Source of the DNA: Megaleporinus macrocephalus
Lineage: Eukaryota; Chordata; Actinopteri; Characiformes; Anostomidae
Assembly (NCBI GenBank): GCA_021613375.1
Contig: CM038704.1
Coordinates: 32,178,582-32,242,581 of the forward strand
Length of the DNA stretch: 64,000 nt
Direction of reading: 5' to 3'
Shown here in pieces: positions 1-10,705 of the stretch (the first letter of the stretch is position 1; the number at the start of each line of letters is the position of its first letter). The position numbers and the translations under genes are program-made. Under the pieces are notes generated by a model. That model did no database searches. It saw only the letters and a program-made list of their open reading frames with translations, and was not told the origin of the DNA.

Positions 1-1643
1 AAAATAACTCTTCGCCTAAAAATCCAAAAGGATAAATTTAACATATACTGGGAGAAATGGGCAAATTACGTTACTTCCACTCATCCTAACATATTTGTTT
101 TATAATGCATGCACTTTCTCCCTCAAACCCTGTATATAGTTTCTAACACTCGAGAAGTATTTTTATGGTAGTTGTAAGTAGTGCATGAGGAGATGTTCTT
201 GGGTGTGGGTTTGCACACATGTTTATTCGTGTGTATATGTATGTGCATATATTATTGGACATTTAATTTTTATAGATTCTCATGGAGCAATGTTATATAG
301 ATATACAAATATGTGAATATTACTTACTAATTTGAAGGTTTTGTAAAAAAGGAAACAATACTTGTCCTTTTCAATAAACATTTAAATAGAAAAAAAAAGA
401 AATTACTTAATAACTAGTAGATTAATGCAAAACTAAAAAAAAAGAAACTTCAGTCTCCAAATGTGCTTGGCTTTAGTGAAGTATTCTGTTACGTTTATAG
501 CTACCTCATCTCACACACTGGAGCCAGGACTAAGTCAGGACTAAGGTATTCCAATGTGAAACACAAGTAAGAGTGTGTAAAGTCAGCATCATAAAATGCA
601 CCACCAGATTTAGTGTGACACTAAGAGCAAACAGGGTCATAGTTACACTTTTGCTTATTCACAAACGGGGATTATCCCTTGGCCGATGTGCGGTGGGGCC
701 ACGCATTTCTTAAATGTTAGGTTTATTACACAAACAATCCCGCAATAAATAACGCTTGAATCATTCTAAGCGAAAGCAGCTTGCCATAATAAGATCAAAT
801 TTCAGCATATTCATTTGATTTTTTTTTTTTTTTAAATATGTTAAACAAACCTTCTTTCTTGATTAAAGGTTATAGCAGAGATAACAAACTAAGGGCCAGA
901 GTCCAGCACATCAACTAAGCCTAAATCAACCAGGTGTGCTTGAACAGGAAAACCACCAAACTGTGCAAGGATGTGACCTTCAGGACTGAAGTATCCTACG
1001 CCAGTTAAAGCATCTTTACCAAATACATTACTACAAATTGTCACCAATTATTCCTTTAAAATTCACCTTTGTTTCTGAGAATTTGTTTCTTTCGTTTCTT
1101 GGTTTATGTTTCCTTTGCTAATGGTCTTTAATACGCAAAACCCTTATTAATGTGTATTTTATTGGCTGTTGCCTAGGACACCACTTGAAATGCCATTGTG
1201 TTAAAAAGACATCAGCCACGATGACTTTCTGTCATTTACCATGCCACTCTTTTTGCATGGCATAGCATTGTTACTCGTTTTATGAATGTGGCCCATACTG
1301 AATCTTCAATCTTATATTGCAGTGAATTTTTTATCCATACTCTTACTTCAGTGTTGAGTTCATACTCTGCTGTAATAAACCAAAGGTGTTTCATTAGTTG
1401 GCCCCAGCTCTGCATCTATATTAAGACTACAATCGTATATGACATGCTTCCTTTCTGTGCAGCCTAGGTGCGGAAAGGAATAATAAAAAATATTGCTTCT
1501 CCACTTCAAACACCTACACATGTACCTTCCTTTAGTTATAATTTTGATTTTTTCAGACTGGCTGGAATTAAATGTCCAACAAAGAGGGTCAGTCTCTCAC
1601 TGCTCCACTCCTGGAGACATTATTAGGCTTTTATTTCCATTTG

Positions 1644-1668
1644 AGTGTGTGTGTGTGTGTGTGTGTGT
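1644..1668. repeat. (GT)n microsatellite
   Basis: About 12 uninterrupted GT units, immediately before the left end of the small TA-flanked transposon relic. Confidence 0.95.
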
Positions 1669-1679
1669 AGAGGGGTCTA

Positions 1680-1963
1680 CAGTCCCCTCTACAGTAATTG
1701 GATCTTTCAGCAGATGGACACAAAAATGTTTTCCTGAACACAAAATCAAGCTTCTGTTATGAAGCCAATTCAGTCCCTTGATATAAACCCTATAGGTGGG
1801 GTGCCAATAATTGTGGCACACATGGTTTGATTAAAAAGAATTATTTCTTGATAAATTAGAATTAATTTATATTAAATGTAGGATATTCTTTTAGTGTGAG
1901 ATTAAGCTGGTTGTAACCCGTTTCACCCTTTACCAGGGGTGCTAATAATTGTGGAGGGGACTG
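1680..1963. mobile_element. Tc1/mariner-type MITE, 284 bp
   Basis: The left end reads CAGTCCCCTCTACAGTAATT. The right end, reverse-complemented, reads CAGTCCCCTCCACAATTATT. Both are flanked directly by TA (1678-1679 and 1964-1965), the target duplication of Tc1/mariner elements. The interior is AT-rich and has no transposase, so this is a non-autonomous element mobilised in trans. The internal 'ccaataattgtggcaca' repeats part of the end sequence. Confidence 0.8.
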
Positions 1964-4900
1964 TATGTAAACTTGTACTGTTGATGAAGCATATGGCTTT
2001 AATTTGAAAATTGTTTGGTAAAAACACTATGGATTAAGGCAGCCAAAAGATGTGGGCTGATGTTATAAATCTCTTAAAACTCCTCTGACATTGACAAACT
2101 CATAAACCTTCCTAAAATCCTTGGGAAAAAATAGCTGAAACAGCATTACCCTCGACCCAGGAGTAACACAGAGCAGTAAATTGCACATTTTACCAGTAAC
2201 ATTGCTGTTATTCGAAAGCTTCTGCAGTGCTAAAAGCTTTAGCTGGTGATGTCTGACTAGGGGCTTTTTTATATTTTTATTTGAAAAAATCCAAACACAC
2301 ACACTTCAGGTACAATGTTCTCCACATTTCCTTCTAGAATGAACATTCTTCCTATCCATTCTTCCACACCATTATCAAAGAGAAAAGGGCAGTGCATTGC
2401 TTTGCCCAATTAAGTCAAAATATGACAGTCCGCCCTTGATGTCATTGCTTCTTTTAGTGCTCCTTGAACAAAAAACATTAATATCACTCTGACATCTGTC
2501 TGTTTGTATTCCTTTATCATAGTCAATTAAGCCCGATTCATACTCTCCCAACATTTTTAACCACACAACATTATCCACAAAACACCATAAGTAAGTATTC
2601 CACTCTTAATTGGGCAACAATTACATTCTGGCACCTTTACAATCGCCTGAATGTAACTGCTGCACCATTTAAGGAGGAACAGGAATTTTAGCCAAATTCA
2701 GCTTTGTGAAATTAATCTAAGCATTTTTCTTATCCATGCATTAAATGTACTTGCACCTCCATCTATCAGTAGGAATTTGTAAATACTACAGTCATCCACA
2801 CTTTCAGTACGAGTACAGGGCCCACTACATTTTATTAAATGTTACTTGAAATGTGAATAAAATAACCTTTTCTCAGGTTCTCATCTGCCTACAGACAAGC
2901 TAAATGATAGCTAAGCACCAGCTGGCCAGCTGTCAACCATCATAGACAAAGACAGAGAAAGAGTGACTGATTTTAGCAACAGAATATTGTGCTGGCTGAA
3001 CAGTAGTTAGTATGTAGAAGGATCCAGAAAGCAGTTTTAAAATGGCGAGCAGAATGTATTTCATTAATCTGGAAATACTTTTTTAAAGATAGGGCAAGTC
3101 CCTGGCTCGGAAAATTTATAGCATCACAATTGTTATTCTTGCTGTGGCTTTACTATCACAGCATTTCTAAGCCATTGCTTAACACTTTATTTTACACAGC
3201 AAATTGTGCTGTATCCTCATTTTTCACGTGCCTTGTTCTGCATGTCACACACAAACATCTGTCTGGTCAGTCATACAGTTCCTTCCTGCCAAAGTATGCA
3301 GTTGTTTGACACAATGAGAGAATAAACCCACAAGACTCTCTGGAAATAGCTAAAAGTCTGCATTGAAAGAAAAGAATGAAAAAATGTTCATCAAAAAGTG
3401 GGTGTGCTCTTTTATCTTCTACATCAACATGCAGTGTTAGTTGTAGTTTCTCTGTGACTTGTTTTTGGAGGTCAGAGACAGTGTGTGATGTATTTGTGCT
3501 GTTTATTGCTGGCTCCGTGAGGCAAAAACAGGCAGAGGTGAGCTGCTTTTAAAATGGATCGACCCTTCTTGTCTCTTCATGCTGGTTTATCCTCTCTGAA
3601 AATCATCACTTTAAATGCAAATGATTGGCCTTGTAGAACATCAGCTAGCATTGACGCCCCATTAGCTTGTACAGTAAGAAAGCATGGGATATATATATTC
3701 AGGATGGTGGGGGCAGGGGTTACACTTAAACTGACATTCAACAAAAATACTTCTGCAAGGCATATAAAAATAAAACAGCAGGCAGTAACTAGAAGAAACC
3801 CAGGCAGGTTGGCATCTGTGGCAGATTTAGTGATTCTGGGGCAGAAAGACAGGAATGAGGCCACTAGATGCACATTTTTAAATTAGTAGAGGCTCTGGGC
3901 TCTTTTATGTATAATATTTTTAATGCTGAGATTGTAAACATTTTTAAGTAAAATGTAGTCACTATATTGGCAGACCCTTGAAACAAGCCAATTTCTCTGC
4001 CAATACAGAAAGATAAGTTGGTAACATAGATGTGAAGCAATGAGATTAGCCCATTAGAATTTGAGAGAAGTCATTAGTAACTTAATTAGACTGCTTTACC
4101 CCAACACCGGGGCTATCTATACCAATAATAGTGCTAGCATTCTTCTTTTTTTGTCTTTGCTGTAAATAGGTTACTAGATTTTTTGCTTTATCAAATCACA
4201 CTGAAGAACCTCCTCTGCATACCAGTTCATTCTTATGCAGTGTCATCACGTATGGAGACTCATGGGGACTTTAGGCAGCTGCTTTCAAAATGTTTTGTGT
4301 TCTGGATCACTCCCACAATTTATTTCTTTTAATACAATAAAATAAAAAACACTCAAAAACCTTTGAAAGGTTTCTTAAGGATGGCTTAGAACTGTATATA
4401 TTGGTATGTGTGTCAAATGTAAAGAGTTTGACTGAAAAAGTAGGTTTTCTGAGTACGTTAAAAAAAAAAAAGATTCTGAGTGCTATGTAGCAGCTTGTAC
4501 GTCTCAAATACACGTTCATCTATCGCTGTCCAATATACTTAAATATATTAATAAGAATTATAACAAGGCAACAGGAAAGTAACAGCTACAGCACAGCCCT
4601 TTTTAAGTAACTAACATTTGAATTTGAACTGTACAGTTAAAAAAAAAAGTGGTATTCACATTCTTTGATAGACATATTTATCCAAAGAGAATTCCAAAAG
4701 TGCTTTGATCTCCACTCAGAGAATAAATCTCAGTACAAATAGGTTAGAGATCAAACTACCTTTGAGTTAAGATACTGCCAGAATCAGGAGTTAGTTCTGA
4801 TACCTCGAAAGAAAGATTATGCACATCTATTTAATGAACAGTTGTCCTAACAGCAGTTAGCATGGTACATAATTTAGCATGGTACAGCCCCCAAAACCAC

Positions 4901-5194
4901 AGCGCTGATTTGATTGGCAAGGGGGCATTTGCAATTTGCATATTTGTGCAAATTCATAGATTTTTGTATTCTTCATAAATGTTAAGGTTCAAGGATGCCA
5001 CTTTTAGCAGTGTCATGGGTATAAAAAATAATAACACAGATTATATTAAAAAATGACATTATGAGACTACAGAAAACTACAAAAAGTTGGAATGCGCCAT
5101 GCTCAAACTACATACACCATTCACCATTACTCAGCAGAATGTTCTAATAATTTTGTGCGCCTGTATGCTTGTTAGTTTCTATTTTAAACAGTAC

Positions 5195-5292
5195 CTCATA
5201 TTCCTGTGAGAAGCGCAGGCCATCGTTGGCTTTGAGTCGCTCAATGTGGTCAGCGAGGTCACACACAGAAACAGGCGGGTGCTCTCTCATCC
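5195..5292 (-). CDS. ptprf: ptprf exon w13: wedge at start of phosphatase D1
   Basis: 98 nt. The acceptor is gctgtccttcag and the donor is GTACTG. It completes the Gly (or Arg, after the micro-exon) codon, then [20 protein letters not shown] and [12 protein letters not shown]. This is the helical wedge segment immediately before the D1 catalytic domain. It ends in phase 0; the following exon should begin SIDPGQQ-like but is not in the window. Confidence 0.95.
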
Positions 5293-5394
5293 CTGAAGGA
5301 CAGCAACACAGAGCATTAGAGAGGTTTAGTTATAGCAGCACCCTGTAAGCTCCTGTAGTGTTTAACAGCAATTAGGAAAGCTGTGAGCAGCACT

Positions 5395-5421
5395 AACACA
5401 CACACACACACACACACACAA
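5395..5421. repeat. (CA)n microsatellite
   Basis: About 13 CA units, roughly 100 nt upstream of the w13 acceptor in the transcript. Confidence 0.95.
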
Positions 5422-5491
5422 ATTCGCACACAAGCTCACTTCATCAGAAGATGAAGGCAACCGAGAGCATGATCTTTATGAGAAAGCATGA

Positions 5492-5559
5492 GGGGAGAGA
5501 GAGAGAGAGACAGAGAGAGATAGAGAGAGAGACAGACAGAGAGAGATAGAGAGAGAGAC

Positions 5560-5616
<57 letters not shown>
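5492..5616. repeat. GA-rich simple repeat
   Basis: Imperfect (GA)n with interspersed GACA and GATA units on the plus strand. In the ptprf transcript it is a CU tract about 200-325 nt upstream of w13. Confidence 0.95.
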
Positions 5617-5617
<1 letters not shown>

Positions 5618-6075
5618 TATTACCATGCAGTTTATGCTAATTCTGTATATCTATAGTGATATGAGTGATATGAGTGACTGGACATGCTGATTGGTTGGTT
5701 GGGGTCTGCACTACTGCACAGTGAGACGACCGCCGCTAGGCCTGAACGATTAAATGACAACAATACTTATCAAAAAACAATACTTATCAATACTTTTTTC
5801 AATATCAATTTAAGTTTGTACTACTTGAGGTAAATTGTTATAGTGTATAAGCAAAGGCTTTAATTACTAATTCAGTACACTGGTTGCCACTTTGTGCTTT
5901 CCTTCTGTTGGCAGGGAAGAAACATTCTAGTCACTAGTGGTGCATTACTTATTTCAAGTTTTTCATTTAATTTAATTTGCATTATTATTTTCTATCTTTG
6001 TTGACTGTTGATAGAGTATGAAATGTGTTGTCTTTCAATATAAAAGCCAATAGATCTGATTACGATCTACTATTA

Positions 6076-6250
6076 TCAGAATCAGAATCTGAATCAAAAT
6101 CAGAAATACTTTATTGATCCAAGGGGGAAATTGCAGTTATTGCAGTAGCAGCCGGTTATGTAGAAGAATAAACACTCTAATAATCATTTACAACAAAAAA
6201 GAAATTTGCAATATGTACACATATATAAGTCTTATAATACAATAGAAGAA
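6076..6250 (-). mobile_element. LINE 3'-end fragment
   Basis: On the plus strand it starts with repeated tcagaatc units, then 'atactttattgatccaaggg' and 'ggaaattgcag'. Reverse-complemented, this is the common fish LINE 3' tail, ending in an aataaag-like signal and a short TCTGAT repeat. Only the terminal part remains; I infer a minus-oriented, heavily 5'-truncated copy. Confidence 0.6.
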
Positions 6251-6312
6251 TAAAATATCATTATTATAATGTTATTACATTTTATTATACTACATTATTT
6301 ATTGTTTCTATT

Positions 6313-6680
6313 ATACACCACTTTTCCACTTGACTCGACTCTACACGCTTATAGTACTTCATTTTACACTCCAGATATAGCACCCCCTCAGTGTCCCTAA
6401 AAAACTGCCACATAAATTTGTGATAAATTTAGTTTAGATGAGGCTGATGGCAGCAAAACAAAAGACTGCTAAAAAGGCGCATTTAAGAAATATTACATCA
6501 GAAGACCAGACGATTCTGGTTGCAAGACGGTACAAAAACCTGGTAGCATATGTGGTAAAGCATAATCAGCAGTCTGCACCATTTTTGCATCACTGTTTGG
6601 TTTTTGCTCAGCTCACTTGGAACCTCGATGGAGGTGATGTCAAAAATAGTACTTTGATGGAAAACGTGGCACCTTGCAGT
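6313..6680. mobile_element. possible degenerate MITE
   Basis: The left part 'caccacttttccacttgact' and the right part (reverse complement 'ggtgccacgttttccatcaa') resemble inverted ends of a fish MITE family that starts with 'ttttcca'. Similarity between the ends is poor and I could not define a target duplication, so this is weakly supported. Confidence 0.3.
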
Positions 6681-6959
6681 GAAAAGGCAGCTTTATAATA
6701 TTACACTATTATATACTCTGTTCTAAATTAGGCAGAAAAAAAGTATTTAAGTAGGATTTTGGTCATATCACCCAGAAACTTTCAAAGCTAGAGGAATTCA
6801 TATAACAAAATATTAGACAGAACAACAATAATAGTAGCCCGAACCCCCTACAATGCTTTCCATCCAACCAAAGGTGGAGTAAAATGCTTCGCTCCAGCTG
6901 TGGAGAGAACGTGAGAGAGCTGTGGTGTAAGTGCAGCCAGCAGGGGGCAGCACACAGCC

Positions 6960-7735
6960 TAAATGGACAGACAAGGGAAAGGGAGCGGCTGGAGAACGGA
7001 GATAGTGGAGTGAAAGACGAGAGAACAGGAGGAAGACACAGGAGGAACAGATTTAGACTAACTTGGAGTATTCGGGCAACTGGGTGCACTGGAACCTGCG
7101 GAGAGAAAAACGGGGGAGGGAGGTGTAAGAGCTGTGTGAAAGCCCAAAGAGTTCTTCCAATACTGAGAAACAGAAGAGGAGAGAGGGAGGAAAGGAAAGA
7201 GGAGAGAGCAGAGGGGAGGCAGGAGGAAGGAGGGAAATGGACAGAAAAAAAAGAAAAGTAGTAAGAAAAAGCATGGCAGAGAAAGGATATAAACAATGAG
7301 TAAGAAGAAAAGAGAAAGTGCATAAAAGAGAAAATTGGAGAGAAAGAAGAAAAGAGGAGAAACCAGAGCTAAAAGAGAAAGGACAAGAGATAAAGGACAC
7401 GAATTAGGAGAACAAAGATAAAAGGAGGCAGAGGGAATGGAAATGCAAAGAGCAGAAATGCAAAGGACTGACAGAAGAAGCAATGGAAAGAGGAGGAAAA
7501 GAAGAGATGAGTGAGGAAGGAAAGAGGGGAAAGAAAAAAATATCAGAAGAAAAGGAGGAATTAGGAGAAAGCAGAGGGAAAGGGGAAGAAGAGGAGAGTG
7601 AAAAGAGAAATGACAGAAATTACAGAAGTAGAAATTGAATGAAGAGAAAAAATGAAAGAAGAGGAAGAGAAGAAAAGATGAGAGAAGAAAGAGGAGAGGA
7701 AGGAGGATGCCAGAAATCAATGTAAGAAAGGCACT
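6960..7735. repeat. long purine-rich tract (pyrimidine-rich in the transcript)
   Basis: The plus strand is overwhelmingly A and G for about 750 nt, made of irregular GAGGA, AAGA and GGAAAG units. On the transcribed minus strand this is CU-rich RNA with many UCUU and CUCU motifs. It surrounds the LASE-a-like micro-exon and extends about 640 nt upstream of its 3' splice site. Long open frames across it (7058-7738, 6763-7323) are composition artefacts. Confidence 0.85.
7063..7095 (-). CDS. ptprf: ptprf alternative micro-exon (LASE-a-like, 33 nt)
   Basis: A 33-nt segment has acceptor tttttctctccgcag (7096-7110) and donor GTTAGT (from 7062). Its phases (2 in, 1 out) fit exactly between w12 and w13. 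It inserts 11 residues: w12's Gly is kept as GGT, then SSAPSCPNTP, then an Arg codon finished by w13 (A|GG). Mammalian LAR has an 11-residue alternative juxtamembrane insert reading SSAPSCPN..., called LASE-a and enriched in nervous tissue. Identity, length, position and phase all agree. The donor is weak (last exon base A), as expected for a regulated exon. The preceding several hundred nt of pre-mRNA are pyrimidine-rich. Confidence 0.88.
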
Positions 7736-8333
7736 CAATTTGGTTTTGGTTTTAAACTAAATAAAGCAGCACTTTTGAGTCCAATATGCCATGTTTCTGT
7801 ACTGTGTTGTATATCCCTGTGAAATTCTAAGACAGATCTACACTACCGAGTCATCTGCACTGCCAGTCGATTAGATCAGTGTAAACAGACTGAACAGATT
7901 TAATACAGACGGATGTTAATCTGCAACGCTTTCAATATGGCATTTTTGTTGTTGTTATCAATTCGTGGCCAGTTAAAGGACAAAATACACTATCCTGCAG
8001 ATCCAGTAAACCCAGGGATTTAGCTTTAGAGACCCTCCCAGTGTGCTCCAAACTGTGACTGATGACACAGCATTAGCGAGCTGCAGCGCAGTAGCAGATA
8101 CAGCGTAGCCTTTGAAAGACTTTTCTCAAGACAATTCTGAATTCATAAAGTGTATAGTGTCACGGTACAAGTAAAAATAACAACATGAAATCAAATACAA
8201 AAGTGAAAACCCTTCAGATCAAATGACATTATTTGCTGATTTCTCCAAGTGAAAATAATCACATCCTCCATAAGGAACTCAAATATGCCATTTTCTTTAA
8301 GCACAATTTCAGTTTATCATTTTACAAAAAAAT

Positions 8334-8890
8334 CAGTCGAGTGACTTTATTATGACCAGAGTAATATTCAGAGTAACCGCCCTGTGCAGTAAGGACAGCA
8401 ACTAGACGGGCTGGGAATGACTCAATAAGTCCCTGCTGGCGGATCCGTGGGAGAGGATCCATAGAGCGACCACAACGTTCAAGTTGATGCTCAACTGGGT
8501 TCAATTCTGGTGAATTAGTGCTCCAGGGTAGTACTTGGAAGACTTGTTCAGCTCCTAAGACCAATGTGGGACATTTCTAGCCATGTGACGTGTTACTGGA
8601 AGATCCTGTTCCAGACCCCCCATGTATGGGTGTACGTGACCTGCAGGGATGGATTCATACCCAAATTTGTTGGGAGTGCCCACATGAATGAGTGGACCCA
8701 GAGAATGCCACGAAAACATCCTCCAGACCACAACACTGCCACACATGCACTGCCGCCATCGAAAGCAGGAAGTGGTCATAACTGTATGACTCATAACACA
8801 GTCACTGTGCCCCGTGGAGGACATGTTAACATATTAGAAAATCAACAAAACAGGTGCCCAAACTTTTACCAATGCGACAATTCTATGCAG
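8334..8890 (-). pseudogene. degraded Tc1-like transposase
   Basis: The minus strand translates, with frameshifts and stops, to Tc1 transposase C-terminal pieces: SVVVWRMFSWHSLGPL (the VWG.F...GxGPL region) in 8555-8824 and SPELNPVEHQLER (the SPDLNPIEHLW motif containing a catalytic acidic residue) in 8322-8564, then ESFPARLVAVLTAQGG. The left edge reads CAGTCGAGTGACTTTATTA, plausibly an eroded terminal repeat. There is no intact frame, and the N-terminal DNA-binding half is missing. Confidence 0.8.
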
Positions 8891-9639
8891 ATTTCTTAAA
8901 CAGTTACCTCACTGGGTAATTAGCAATTAGAAAGTTTGACCTGCTTAAGCACTTAAATGCGAAGTGCATCGCAAGACTGGGATTGCTAACTGAGTCAGAG
9001 GATGCTGTTCACTTTTTCCACCAAATGAGGTAGATGATGCTTGTTTAGCTGCAGTGAGCTTGGTTAAGCCTAAGACTCAAAAAACCTAAAAAGTCTTCGT
9101 CTTTAGAGGCCAGTCATGCAGCTTGTGGAGCCAGAGCGGATTGGCCTTTATGCAGAAATTCCCTGCACTGTCAGAAGGGTTTTATGCATTGAAAGAGAGC
9201 GGGGACCACAGCAGGGAGGGATGGACTGAGGAAAAGAGAAATCGAGAGGAGAAAAAAAAGGGATAAAGAGTCCCTCCTGTGACTTATCCTGCTTAATTCC
9301 TCCCAAGTTCAAAGCTCAGAGCGTACAGAATGAGGGTGTGTAATTAGATGGTGTGGTGTGTGTGACGTGCGCGAGTAAATGGCTGACTATCCTCTTCTTC
9401 AGTGTGTCCTTCATGTTGAGGTGAAGCTGATGGTGAATAATACTCTTTATCTCCACGCTAAAAGCCCAGCTGTACTCCACAGCTCCACCACTCTTCCACG
9501 GAGCGGCAGCTATTCAGCCCAATCCACACAGCTTACAGCAGATGAGACTCTGCCTCAGTTCAGATAGACGCCCATATACACGTGCGTCTATGAACGTGGT
9601 CATGTGCCTGCACTGATTTGACTGCCTTGCTAGTGTATG

Positions 9640-10110
9640 TCCATAAACATGGCACAGTCATAGGATGCCACCTTTACCACAAGTAAGTTTAGATCCAGCC
9701 CAAACAACTGTGAAATGGAAGCATCCAAAAGCATCCAAGCATCCAAAAACAGCTCAACCATGAAGCAGGAGAACACAAACTCACAGAACAGGTGCACCTA
9801 GGCACATACTGCATAAAAATCATCTACCCTTTGTTTCATCAGTACAAAAACTGTGTGTCAGGGCTTTATGAAATGGTTGAGCCACTGCACTCAAGCCTAA
9901 GATCATTATGCACAATGCCAAACAAAGGCTGGAATGGCTAAGAGCATGGCACTACTGGGCTGTGGAGCAGTGGGAAACAATAAAAGGTGTAGAATAAAAG
10001 GTGGCAACAGTATAGTTTGGTGGCGGTGGAATAATAGCTCAGTGCACAAAGTGAGGTCCATAAAGACATGGTTTGATGAGGTTAGTGTGTAGAAATTCCA
10101 GTGGGTGGGG
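9640..10110 (+). pseudogene. degraded Tc1-like element, internally deleted
   Basis: Recognisable Tc1 segments in order: 'gccacctttaccacaag' (about 9668), 'cacaaactcacagaacag' (9775), 'gggctttatgaaatgg' (9859), 'cctaagatcattatgcacaa' (9896), 'ctgtggagcagtggg' (9959), 'gtttggtggcggtgg' (10015), then 'gtccataaagacatggtttg' (10057). The order is collinear with fish Tc1 transposase DNA but has gaps and no open frame. It ends about 160 nt from exon w12. Confidence 0.75.
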
Positions 10111-10270
10111 CGTGTAAAACTATAAACTATTGTAAGATGTAGAGACAATAACATTCATGCAAGACCTGGCAGACCACTGAAACTGTCACAATCTGATAAA
10201 CAGTTATTTTAAAAAAGGCATGTCCATCTGTCTTTTGTTTGTTTTAATATGTCTGTGAGAGCTGCATTAC

Positions 10271-10383
10271 CTTGTGTTTGGTAGTTTAGCCTCCTCATCT
10301 CTACAGGGTCGGAGGAGTGGGCCAGCAGATGATCCTTCACTCCAGCAGAGTGCTCATCTTTTGCTGAGGGAGACGCTCGCTTC
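10271..10383 (-). CDS. ptprf: ptprf exon w12: juxtamembrane segment
   Basis: 113 nt. The acceptor is tgtggtgtgtag, with a weak pyrimidine tract; the donor is GTAATG. Residues KRASPSAKDEHSAGVKDHLL then AHSSDPVEMRRLNYQTQ are nearly identical to the mammalian LAR juxtamembrane region, and this is the best single discriminator from PTPRS and PTPRD. It ends with the first base of Gly. Splicing may go directly to w13 or through the 33-nt micro-exon at 7063-7095. Tc1 relics lie on both sides. Confidence 0.95.
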
Positions 10384-10705
10384 CTACACACCACAACAAG
10401 AGGGGCAATTAGAGCAGAAACTAGACACATACATACGCACACAAACAAACAAACAGCAAAATGCACACACATACCAGGTGTGCCTTTTCAGCCCCGCTGT
10501 GCAGAGAGTAGTGGAACACGGTTTTTGTGATGAATTTTTTTGTGCCTCTAATTTGAGCCTTCTATTAATAAATTCTTCTGAAATCACAGTCAAAATAAAC
10601 GTACAGTATTCAACATACAGAGTTCAAATTGTAGGCACTATTTGTCAAACAGGTGGTTGTTTCTGTATTAGTTTTTTTTTTAATGGGGAAATCCAAGATT
10701 GCACT

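Larger units (their letters stand above)
1..5194 (-). other. ptprf: intron after w13 (3' end outside window)
   Basis: No exon of the D1 phosphatase domain could be seen, so the intron after w13 exceeds 5.19 kb. It is AT-rich single-copy-looking sequence with short A or T runs (821-834, 4459-4471, 4638-4647), a TG microsatellite and one MITE (1680-1963). Short open frames at 1282-1467, 3554-3886 and 3577-3873 have no recognisable domain. Confidence 0.75.
5293..7062 (-). other. ptprf: intron, micro-exon to w13
   Basis: Contains a (CA)n run, a GA-rich tract just upstream of w13, a LINE tail fragment (6076-6250, minus) and a possible MITE (6313-6680). The 86-codon open frame at 6438-6698 lies inside the possible MITE and shows no domain. 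Confidence 0.7.
7096..10270 (-). other. ptprf: intron, w12 to micro-exon
   Basis: From low to high coordinate it holds the pyrimidine-rich transcript tract (to 7735), about 600 nt of unremarkable sequence, a minus-strand Tc1 transposase relic (8334-8890), unremarkable sequence (8890-9630) and a plus-strand Tc1 relic (about 9640-10110). Confidence 0.7.

Noticed and set aside
3554..3886. 110-codon plus-strand frame and a 98-codon minus-strand frame in the terminal intron
   Set aside because: No recognisable domain, no splice context compatible with ptprf phase, and ordinary intron composition.
6438..6698. 86-codon plus-strand frame starting MRLMAAKQKTAKK
   Set aside because: It lies inside a probable MITE and shows no transposase or other motif.
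6763..7738. Long minus-strand open frames (186 and 226 codons) rich in Leu, Ser and Phe
   Set aside because: They are translations of the purine-rich tract; no domain is present and overlapping frames look alike. Only the 33-nt micro-exon inside is real.
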